DNA of 6,061 nt from Motiliproteus sp963974645 (GTDB lineage: Bacteria; Pseudomonadota; Gammaproteobacteria; Pseudomonadales; Balneatricaceae): positions 1-6,061 of the forward strand of contig CAXBEA010000158.1 in the NCBI GenBank assembly GCA_963974645.1. Reading direction: 5' to 3'. Numbering within the stretch: the stretch's first letter is position 1; every line of letters starts with the position of its first letter. A program made the translations under genes and the position numbers. Shown piece after piece: positions 1 to 5,649 of this stretch. The notes below the pieces were generated by a model. It saw only the letters and a list, made by a program, of their open reading frames with translations. It did no database searches and was not told where the DNA came from.

Positions 1-1806
1 CCGCTCCATCACTTCGATCCCCAGTAGATCCAGGCCGCGTTTGAGCGTTTGCGCGGTTACATGGCTCAGCTGCAGACGGCTGCTGCGGACATCAGGCTCC
101 ACGTCGCTGCGCAGGATCGGGCAGGCTTCGTAGAACTTCATAAACAGGCTGGCCAGCTCGTACAGATAGCTACACAGCTGGTGCGGATAGGCCTCGCGGG
201 CTACCTGATCAACCGCCTCGCTGAACTGCAGTAGTTTCAGCGCCAGGGCTTTCTCTTGCGGCTCTGTGATGCTTATAGTGCTGTCATGCCAAGCAGGTTT
301 GTTATCTTTTTGGCCGAAGAATATTCTTTTAAAGTGAGCGAATAGTTTTTTTATGAAATGTTTGTTTTTTTGTTCGAGGGCATCTGCTTTGCGGAAGATG
401 CTCTTGATCCGGGTGTAGGCGTATTGCAGATAGGGTGCGGTGTTGCCTTCGAAACTGAGCATGCTGTCCCAGCTGAAGATGTAGTCGTTGGTGCGGGTTT
501 TAGCCAGATCCGCATACTTGACCGCACCGATGCCGATCTTGCGTGCGGCTTCCTCTTGCTCGGCTGCGCTGAGATCGGAATCTTTCTCTTTGAGTAGCTG
601 GGCCGCGCGGATCACCGCTTCGTCTAGCAGCGCGCTGAGCTTGACGGTGCCACCGCTGCGAGTCTTAAACGGCTTGCCGTCTTCGCCCATCATGGTGCCG
701 AAGGCATGGTGCTCTAGCGAGCAGTGCTCACTGGCATAACCGACCTTGCGGCTAACAGCAAACACCTGCTTCATGTGCAGCGATTGGCGGGCGTCGATGA
801 AGTAGAGAACACGATCGGCTTTGAGGCGGTTGCAGCGGTAATCGACGGCTGCCAGGTCGGTAGTGGCGTACAGGTAGCCGCCGTCGGACTTCTGCACGAT
901 CATCGCTAGCGGGTTGCCCTCTTTGTCGCTCATGTCGTCCATAAAAACGACCTGAGCGCCCTGGTTTTCTACAGCTAAGCCTTTGGCTTGCAATGTTTTG
1001 ATAACCCCCGGCAGGGCGTCGTTATAGGCGCTCTCGGCGTGGATGTCGCTGTGCGTTAGGGTGACGTTGAGCTTGGCGTAGATCTCCTCGCTGTGGGCCA
1101 CCGAGATGTCGATAAACTGCTTCCACATTTGTAGCGCGGCGGGATCACCGGCTTGCAGCTTGACGACGTTGGCCCGTGCCCGGTTGGCGAACTCTTCATC
1201 TTGGTCGAAGCGAATTTTGGATTCGCGGTAGAAGGTCTCCAGGTCGGCCAGTTTGACCGTGCCTTCGAGCGCTACCTGATCCTGCAGGTGGGTGATCAGC
1301 ATCCCGAACTGGGTGCCCCAATCGCCAACATGGTTTTGGCGGATCACCCGGTGTCCCTGGGCTTCGAGAATACGCGCCAGGGCGTCACCCATAATGGAGG
1401 AGCGTAGATGACCGACGTGCATCTCTTTGGCCAAGTTGGGTGCGGAGTAATCGATGACGATGGTCTGGGGCTTTTTGGTCTGCTCGACGCCCTGGTGCGG
1501 ATCCTGGCTAAGAGTCGTTACCTGGCTTGCCAGCCAGGGGGTTGAAAGCTTGATGTTAATGAACCCCGGGCCTGCGATTTCGGTGTGCTCGGCGATGCCG
1601 CTGAGATCGAGATGGGCGAGGATCTGCGCGGCCAGTTCGCGGGGATTGGTTTTCATCGCCTTAGCCGCAGCCATGGCGCCATTGGCTTGATAGTCGCCGT
1701 GCTGGGGGTTTTTGCCCAGTGCGACCATCGGTTGGCAGTGCTCGGGAATATTGGCAGCGGTCATGGCAGCACGGAAGCGGCTGTTGAGCAGATCACGGAT
1801 GTTCAT
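1..1806 (-). CDS. argS: Arginyl-tRNA synthetase (class I), 3' end cut by window edge
   Basis: Cytoplasmic enzyme that charges tRNA-Arg with arginine using ATP. 602 codons are visible and the frame is open throughout; the last ones read GIEVMER, while E. coli ArgRS ends GIETVERM, so only about one residue and the stop are missing. Domains: N-terminal tRNA D-loop-binding domain (about 1-90, start MNIRDLL like E. coli MNIQALL); class I catalytic core with DYSAPN at about 118-124, HIGH-type motif HVGH at 130-133, HVGDWGTQFG at about 159-168, and GEDGKPFKTR (374-383) in the place of KMSKS, as is usual in E. coli-type ArgRS; then the DALR-type anticodon-binding domain from about residue 515. Oddity: about 25-30 extra residues (480-508) rich in K, F and H, encoded by AT-rich DNA, make the protein longer than the 577-aa E. 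coli enzyme. No good Shine-Dalgarno precedes the start. It follows fimX after 163 bp on the same strand. Identity is very secure. Confidence 0.97.
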   Translation of the reverse strand, partial: MNIRDLLNSRFRAAMTAANIPEHCQPMVALGKNPQHGDYQANGAMAAAKAMKTNPRELAAQILAHLDLSGIAEHTEIAGPGFINIKLSTPWLASQVTTLSQDPHQGVEQTKKPQTIVIDYSAPNLAKEMHVGHLRSSIMGDALARILEAQGHRVIRQNHVGDWGTQFGMLITHLQDQVALEGTVKLADLETFYRESKIRFDQDEEFANRARANVVKLQAGDPAALQMWKQFIDISVAHSEEIYAKLNVTLTHSDIHAESAYNDALPGVIKTLQAKGLAVENQGAQVVFMDDMSDKEGNPLAMIVQKSDGGYLYATTDLAAVDYRCNRLKADRVLYFIDARQSLHMKQVFAVSRKVGYASEHCSLEHHAFGTMMGEDGKPFKTRSGGTVKLSALLDEAVIRAAQLLKEKDSDLSAAEQEEAARKIGIGAVKYADLAKTRTNDYIFSWDSMLSFEGNTAPYLQYAYTRIKSIFRKADALEQKNKHFIKKLFAHFKRIFFGQKDNKPAWHDSTISITEPQEKALALKLLQFSEAVDQVAREAYPHQLCSYLYELASLFMKFYEACPILRSDVEPDVRSSRLQLSHVTAQTLKRGLDLLGIEVMER

Positions 1807-1818
1807 TAATCGGGTACC

Positions 1819-1827
1819 AGTGTAGCA
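1819..1827 (-). promoter_or_regulatory. Possible extended -10 promoter for argS
   Basis: On the minus strand this reads TGCTACACT, fitting the extended -10 pattern TGnTATAAT with 4 of 6 matches in the hexamer. No convincing -35 lies 16-18 bp upstream, which extended -10 promoters can tolerate. Transcription would begin about 5-8 nt before the argS ATG, leaving almost no leader. This is inferred from the motif alone; argS could instead depend on a promoter further upstream or on read-through from fimX. Confidence 0.3.
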
Positions 1828-1907
1828 AAAGAGCCCAACGCCAGATTGCTAGGCGAGGGTGTTTAAGATGTTCAGAAAGCCCGCAAGAGTACCGGAAAAC
1901 GGCAACG

Positions 1908-1927
1908 ACGGCCACAAAAATGGCCGC
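1908..1927 (-). other. Stem-loop in the fimX-argS gap
   Basis: A perfect 6-bp inverted repeat, CGGCCA (1909-1914) and TGGCCG (1921-1926), encloses a 6-nt loop; a G-U pair extends it by one in minus-strand RNA. It lies about 43 nt after the fimX stop. The run of U is in the loop, and what follows the stem (CGTTGCCGTTTTCC) is not a proper U tract. It could stabilise the fimX mRNA 3' end or be a weak terminator; it does not look like a standard intrinsic terminator. Confidence 0.35.
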
Positions 1928-1969
1928 TTGGAGGTGGGGCAGGAGGCTGCTGTTGAGCCTTTGCTAGGA

Positions 1970-4030
1970 TTAGCCGAAGAAATCGTAGTCCATGTGCTCG
2001 CGAGGTGCTTGCAGGTAGTAACCCTGGATATAGTGCACTCCGGTACGGAACAGTTTGCTCATCACGTTGGTGCCTTCGACCAGGGGCGCGACTATCGTTT
2101 TTTCGCCGATCCGCAGCGGTTCGATCAGCTTATCAAAGGCTTCGTGCTTATCCGGATCGGCCAGCTCCTGAACAAAGGAACCGTCGAGTTTGATGTACTG
2201 GGCCGGTATGTGGCGTAACACGTTTTCGGAGTCAATGGAGCTGCCGTAGTGTTTGATACAGGCGCTGGCATGCAGTTGAGCCAGTCCCTGGGTAAAGATG
2301 TTAGCGTATTTGAGATAAGTCGATGCATCCGATTCGCTAAACTGAAAGATCAGGCTGTCACCAGGCACCTTGTGCTGGTTAAGCTGGTCGCGGATGCCAT
2401 GCAGCAGTCGAGGGTCTTCCAGTGAGCGACCGGTCAGATTGATAAAGAGTTTATTCTTGCGCCCCTTCTTATTCTCTTCTGCAAGCTGGCGAATGCTCTC
2501 ATGGATCACCCAGCGGTCAAGTTCGGTGCTGACTTCTGCGTGATCCAGCATGGTTATGAACATGTTGGGAGAGACTTCTTTATTATCCTTGTCGATAAGT
2601 CGCAGCAGTACCTCATAGACACTCTCGTGTTCGCCGCGCAGGCTGACGATCGGCTGAAACAGCAGTTTGAACTCATCATCGCGGATCGCCTGGCGAAGCT
2701 TCTTGATCGATAGCCCTTCCTCCTCCTCGTTCTTATCCTCTAGGACGTGAAGGTAGACACCGTTACCCTTAGATACCTTGCTGCGAACCGCTTCCGAAGA
2801 GCTCTGGGCTAGTCGCAACACTTCCTGGGCGCTGGCGGTATCCTCTGTAATGGGGGCTATACCAATACTGCAGGTGGTTTGAATCTGCGCCCCTGCGGCT
2901 TCAGAGAGGTTGTTTTCTATTGCCTCGCAGATCTCTTCGGCGAGTTTGATCGCTTTTTGGGAGTCAGAGTCGCCGTAGATCACCACGAAGGCGTCAAGAT
3001 TGTAACGACACAGCACGTGAGCGCGGTTAACCAGCGTGGTCAGTATCGCGGCGGCATCGCGGACGATGGTGTCGGCGCCGTTGACGCCGATCTCCGCTTT
3101 GATCGAGCTGAAGTTATCTAGCGAGATATAAAGCAGATTGGCTTCATGATCAGCACGAACAGCGGCCTGAACTGCTTGATCAAGACGTTTGGCCAGGTAG
3201 AACTGGTTTTTGAGGCCGGTGATCAGATCTTGCTCGGCCATGGTTTCCATCAGTGCGTCTTCGCGCGGGGTTTTAATCAGTAGTTGGGTGCAGATGGCGC
3301 GCTCGAAGCGTGCCTGGCTAAGTTCTAGGGTGGCGCAAAACTCGCTGCCATCGCTGCGGTTGATAATGAGTTCAAGCTCTTGGTTGACACTGTTGTCGGC
3401 CTGGTAGTCGGTGAGCAGGGCATTGAGGCTGATGAGTTCGTTTTCTGACACCAGACTGGTGAGGCTTAGCCCTAGAGTTTCCTTGTTCTGTTCATGGCCG
3501 AGCATTTCGAGCAGGCGCGGGTTGAGGTAGATGAACTCGTTGCTGCGGTTAAGAAATGCGATCGCCTCATTGGAGGAGTGCAGTAGTTGGCGACAGCGTT
3601 TTTCAGTTTCTATCAGGTGGAACTCAGCCATCCGACGTCGACGGCGGTTTTCTAGATGGTAGAGTTCGCGGCGCACAGCCAGTACCAGCATCTCGGTTTG
3701 ATCGATAGGAATGACGGCGCTGGCTTTCATCTTCAAGCCATGGACGCGGTGCTCTGGGGATGAATCGGGAGCTAGCACCAGTACAGGGATATCTTTGTTG
3801 TTGGATTTAAGAATCTTGCCTAGCAGCTCCAGGGATAGCTCGGTGCCCAAGCGGTAGATAAAAAAGTCCCAGTGGCCTGCCTTAAGCGCGCGTGCAAGGT
3901 CGGTCTCAGTGATTGCTGAGTCAGCTCGTGGGGCTAGCCGAGCGCTGCGAAGTAGCGACATGATCGGTTCAGAAACCGGGCTGTCGACACCAATAAAAAG
4001 GATGTTCAGATTCTGACGCAATTTCTGCAT
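1970..4030 (-). CDS. fimX: FimX-like degenerate GGDEF-EAL protein, c-di-GMP receptor for type IV pili
   Basis: Predicted cytoplasmic c-di-GMP receptor that promotes type IV pilus assembly and twitching. The 686 residues carry: a receiver-like domain (about 8-125) with Arg60 where the phospho-accepting Asp should be; an arginine run (129-133) in a linker helix; a PAS domain (about 143-255); a GGDEF domain (about 262-428) with NLDAF (344-348) in the signature position; an acidic linker (431-438); and an EAL domain (about 443-686). The EAL motif is EVLLR (473-477). FQFSE (562-566) replaces ExTE, KHYG (593-596) replaces DDFG, and VAPLVE (647-652) replaces AEGVE; N531, K614, E652 and Q669 remain. 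Both enzymatic functions are therefore probably lost. Length, domain order, EVL motif and the YIQGYYLQAP...MDYDF ending match P. aeruginosa FimX (about 691 aa) as I remember it. No transmembrane segment is evident. The start is supported by beta-strand 1 (NILFIGVD) at once after it, but the Shine-Dalgarno is weak: AAGGA lies 15 nt upstream. A different REC-PAS-GGDEF-EAL protein is possible but less likely. Confidence 0.87.
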   Translation of the reverse strand: MQKLRQNLNILFIGVDSPVSEPIMSLLRSARLAPRADSAITETDLARALKAGHWDFFIYRLGTELSLELLGKILKSNNKDIPVLVLAPDSSPEHRVHGLKMKASAVIPIDQTEMLVLAVRRELYHLENRRRRRMAEFHLIETEKRCRQLLHSSNEAIAFLNRSNEFIYLNPRLLEMLGHEQNKETLGLSLTSLVSENELISLNALLTDYQADNSVNQELELIINRSDGSEFCATLELSQARFERAICTQLLIKTPREDALMETMAEQDLITGLKNQFYLAKRLDQAVQAAVRADHEANLLYISLDNFSSIKAEIGVNGADTIVRDAAAILTTLVNRAHVLCRYNLDAFVVIYGDSDSQKAIKLAEEICEAIENNLSEAAGAQIQTTCSIGIAPITEDTASAQEVLRLAQSSSEAVRSKVSKGNGVYLHVLEDKNEEEEGLSIKKLRQAIRDDEFKLLFQPIVSLRGEHESVYEVLLRLIDKDNKEVSPNMFITMLDHAEVSTELDRWVIHESIRQLAEENKKGRKNKLFINLTGRSLEDPRLLHGIRDQLNQHKVPGDSLIFQFSESDASTYLKYANIFTQGLAQLHASACIKHYGSSIDSENVLRHIPAQYIKLDGSFVQELADPDKHEAFDKLIEPLRIGEKTIVAPLVEGTNVMSKLFRTGVHYIQGYYLQAPREHMDYDFFG

Positions 4031-4184
4031 GAGTGACTTACCAGATCCTTGGGCTGCCGTTGAACAGGGAGAGGGCTAAGGTTACACGTTTGCAGCCTAA
4101 CAATCACCGCTGGAAAGTGACAAAGCGGGTTAGTTTATCGTGCAAATGAGGGAGCAAGGATATGAAGCTGAAAAGATGTGAAAA

Positions 4185-4259
4185 TGGCTGGGGTGGAAGG
4201 ATTCGAACCTACGCATGACGGGATCAAAACCCGCTGCCTTACCGCTTGGCTACACCCCA
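4185..4259 (-). tRNA. tRNA-Gln (anticodon TTG)
   Basis: 75-nt cloverleaf with encoded CCA (4185-4187) and discriminator G73. The acceptor stem TGGGGTG/CACCCCA is fully paired and starts with the weak U1-A72 pair typical of bacterial tRNA-Gln. The D stem is GCC/GGC. The anticodon stem GCGGG/CCCGT encloses the loop TTTTGAT, giving anticodon TTG, which reads CAA (and possibly CAG). The T loop is TTCGAAT. Its T stem GTAGG/CCTTC contains a U50-U64 mismatch. It lies 46 nt after tRNA-Met and very probably comes from the same precursor. Confidence 0.97.
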
Positions 4260-4297
4260 ACAGAGAGAAGTCTCTATGTGCTGGTTTGGTGGTACAT

Positions 4298-4391
4298 TCA
4301 TTCGGTGGTGGCTATGACTAGATTCGAACTAGTGACCCCATCATTATGAGTGATGTGCTCTAACCAACTGAGCTACATAGCCTCCGAATGA
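4298..4391 (-). repeat. 8-bp leader/trailer inverted repeat flanking tRNA-Met
   Basis: TCATTCGG (4298-4305) and CCGAATGA (4384-4391), read on the plus strand, are perfect reverse complements. They abut the CCA end of tRNA-Met and lie one nucleotide from its 5' end. In the precursor they could extend the acceptor stem by 8 bp around the 5' A and the 3' ACCA. This would place a helix at the RNase P and 3'-processing sites. The complementarity is visible; the processing role is inferred. Confidence 0.6.
4306..4382 (-). tRNA. Elongator tRNA-Met (anticodon CAT)
   Basis: 77-nt cloverleaf with encoded CCA (4306-4308) and discriminator A73. The acceptor stem GGCTATG/CATAGCC is fully paired, including G1-C72, so it is not the initiator, which has a C1-A72 mismatch. 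The anticodon stem-loop CATCA-CTCATAA-TGATG gives anticodon CAT. The T stem ACTAG/CTAGT is perfect with loop TTCGAAT. The sequence is nearly that of E. coli elongator tRNA-Met, which argues against the lysidine-modified tRNA-Ile2 that also has CAT. It is the first tRNA behind the promoter at 4399-4427. Confidence 0.96.
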
Positions 4392-4398
4392 GGCGCGA

Positions 4399-4427
4399 AT
4401 TATTCCTTGTTGCCCTGGGGTTGTCAA
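4399..4427 (-). promoter_or_regulatory. Strong sigma70 promoter for the tRNA-Met/tRNA-Gln unit
   Basis: On the minus strand a perfect -35 TTGACA (4427-4422) is followed by a 17-bp spacer and the -10 AATAAT (4404-4399, 5 of 6). The start should fall near 4389-4393, giving a leader of roughly 10 nt before tRNA-Met. The stretch just after the -10 is TCGCGCC, a GC-rich discriminator of the kind found at stable-RNA promoters under stringent (ppGpp) control; that control is an inference. The -35 box lies inside the loop of the inverted repeat at 4412-4439. Confidence 0.85.
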
Positions 4428-4439
4428 CACCTCCAGGGC
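4412..4439. repeat. Inverted repeat enclosing the tRNA promoter -35 box
   Basis: Perfect 7-bp arms GCCCTGG (4412-4418) and CCAGGGC (4433-4439); with one bulge, three further pairs form inside. The -35 hexamer is in the centre, and one arm lies in the promoter spacer. As minus-strand RNA it would form a stem-loop about 50 nt past the ychF stop, but AACAAGGAAT follows it rather than a U tract, so it is not a standard intrinsic terminator. It may be an operator, a read-through barrier for ychF mRNA, or both. Confidence 0.6.
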
Positions 4440-4487
4440 AGGGTTTGGGATAATCTTTATGCTTTTAGCAATTTTTTTTATAGCTGC

Positions 4488-5579
4488 TTAAACGTTGAAG
4501 CGGAAATGGATAACATCGCCATCCTTGACCCGGTATTCCTTGCCTTCAAGTCGCCATTTTCCGGCCTCTTTGGCACCCTGCTCGCCTTTAAATTGAACGA
4601 AGTCTTCGTAGCCGGTCACTTCCGCGCGGATAAAGCCTTTCTCGAAGTCGGTGTGAATAACCCCAGCGGCCTGGGGGGCGGTGGCGTCCTGTTTGATGGT
4701 CCAGGCGCGGACCTCTTTAACCCCGGCGGTAAAGTACGTTTGCAGCCCTAGCAGGTTGTAGCCGGCACGAATGACGCGATCCAGTCCGGCTTCTTCCATC
4801 CCCAGGTCGGCTAGAAATTCGGCTTTCTCTTCATCGTCTAGCTCGGCAATTTCGGCTTCCAGCTTGTTGCAGATGGCAACAATCTCGGCACCTTCGCTTT
4901 CGGCGAGTTGGCGCACCCTGTCCAGGTGGGGGTTGTTTTCAAACCCGTCTTCGTCGACGTTGGCGATATAGAGGGTGGGTTTGGAGGTGAGCAGGTTGAG
5001 TTGCTTGACCCATAAGCGCTCGTCATCGGAAAGCTCGGCCGAGCGAATGGGCACGCCGCGTTCAAGATAGGGCAGCAGTTTCTCCAGCATCGCTTTGGTC
5101 TTGAGGGCTTCCTTATCGCCGCTCTTGGCGGTGCGGGAGACTTTATAGAGCTGCTTTTCTACCGAGTCGAGATCGGCCAGGGCCAGTTCGGTGTTGATGA
5201 TATCGATATCGGCGAGCGGGTCTATTTTGTTGGCAACGTGAATCACGTTGTCGTCTTCAAAACAACGAACCACATGGGCGATGGCGTCGGTTTCGCGGAT
5301 GTTGGCCAGGAATTTGTTACCCAGGCCTTCGCCTTTGGACGCACCGGCGACTAGGCCTGCGATATCGACAAACTCCATGGTCGTGGGTAGTACCCGCTGA
5401 GGATTAACAATCGCTGCCAGTTGGTCTAGGCGCGGGTCGGGCATGGGGACGATGCCGGTATTGGGCTCGATGGTGCAAAAAGGGAAATTCGCAGCTTCAA
5501 TACCCGCTTTGGTCAGGGCGTTGAAGAGGGTGGACTTACCGACGTTGGGTAGGCCGACGATACCGCAGTTAAAACCCAT
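4488..5579 (-). CDS. ychF: YchF/OLA1-family redox-sensitive ribosome-binding ATPase
   Basis: P-loop NTPase of the Obg-related YchF/OLA1 group. Family members bind ribosomes, hydrolyse ATP in preference to GTP, and are linked to oxidative-stress responses. The 363 residues equal the E. coli length, and the protein reads along YchF end to end. Motifs: G1 GLPNVGKS (9-16), G3 DIAG (72-75) followed by the GASKGEGLG loop (78-87), and the family's altered G4 NVDE (207-210), which replaces NKxD and goes with ATP preference. A helical, probably coiled-coil insertion lies at about 130-195, and the C-terminal TGS domain at about 280-363. NKID at 117-120 resembles a G4 box but is not in the G4 position. 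The start MGFNCGIVG fits the family and has AGGA 7 nt upstream. It follows pth after 70 bp, a common gammaproteobacterial pairing. No intrinsic terminator is clear before the tRNA promoter. Confidence 0.97.
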   Translation of the reverse strand: MGFNCGIVGLPNVGKSTLFNALTKAGIEAANFPFCTIEPNTGIVPMPDPRLDQLAAIVNPQRVLPTTMEFVDIAGLVAGASKGEGLGNKFLANIRETDAIAHVVRCFEDDNVIHVANKIDPLADIDIINTELALADLDSVEKQLYKVSRTAKSGDKEALKTKAMLEKLLPYLERGVPIRSAELSDDERLWVKQLNLLTSKPTLYIANVDEDGFENNPHLDRVRQLAESEGAEIVAICNKLEAEIAELDDEEKAEFLADLGMEEAGLDRVIRAGYNLLGLQTYFTAGVKEVRAWTIKQDATAPQAAGVIHTDFEKGFIRAEVTGYEDFVQFKGEQGAKEAGKWRLEGKEYRVKDGDVIHFRFNV

Positions 5580-5586
5580 GATGAGA

Positions 5587-5590
5587 TCCT
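5587..5590 (-). promoter_or_regulatory. Ribosome binding site of ychF
   Basis: AGGA on the minus strand, 7 nt before the ATG at 5579. This is good spacing and fixes the ychF start at the residue expected from the family. Confidence 0.75.
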
Positions 5591-5593
5591 GTC

Positions 5594-5619
5594 GTTACAA
5601 GTTGTTGTTACAAGTTGTC
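5594..5619. repeat. Tandem 13-bp repeat in the pth-ychF gap
   Basis: Two adjacent copies of GTTACAAGTTGTY (5594-5606 and 5607-5619) differ only at the last base; a decayed third copy may begin at 5620. Each copy holds the small dyad ACAA-G-TTGT. The repeat ends just upstream of the ychF Shine-Dalgarno, so it lies in the ychF leader or in the pth-ychF intercistronic mRNA. Nothing in the sequence shows whether it has a function. Confidence 0.75.
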
Positions 5620-5649
5620 GTTGCAGACGGTCGTGATAGGCGGTCGAGG

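Noticed and set aside
317..328. 12-bp perfect palindrome AAGAATATTCTT inside the argS insertion
   Set aside because: It sits in AT-rich coding sequence, does not extend further, and no terminal repeats bound the insertion, so I could not support a mobile palindromic element.
282..372. Possible frameshift or broken argS at the AT-rich segment
   Set aside because: Codon-by-codon reading from 1806 to 1 shows no stop, and the same frame gives family-like sequence on both sides, so this is an in-frame insertion.
1846..1968. 8-bp direct repeat TTGCTAGG at 1846-1853 and 1961-1968 flanking the fimX-argS gap
   Set aside because: It is short, does not extend, and the DNA between holds no element-like sequence, so it is not a credible target-site duplication.
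1859..2218. Plus-strand open frame of 119 codons
   Set aside because: It overlaps the fimX 3' end on the opposite strand, resembles no family I know, and has no upstream signals; it is a shadow of the real gene.
1970..4030. Active diguanylate cyclase or phosphodiesterase
   Set aside because: The GGDEF signature is NLDAF, and the EAL domain lacks the DD pair and the usual ExTE and AEGVE acidic residues, so catalysis is unlikely.
4306..4382. Initiator tRNA-fMet or tRNA-Ile2 as the CAT-anticodon tRNA
   Set aside because: G1-C72 is paired, unlike the initiator, and the body matches E. coli elongator tRNA-Met almost base for base, unlike tRNA-Ile2.
4460..4479. Plus-strand TGCT-TTT-AGCA stem followed by eight T, like an intrinsic terminator
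   Set aside because: The stem is only 4 bp with a 3-nt loop, and no plus-strand gene is present for it to end; more likely an AT-rich spacer after ychF.
4407..4751. Plus-strand open frame of 114 codons over the tRNA promoter and the ychF end
   Set aside because: Most of it is antisense to the strongly conserved ychF 3' end, and it crosses the tRNA promoter; no independent support for coding.
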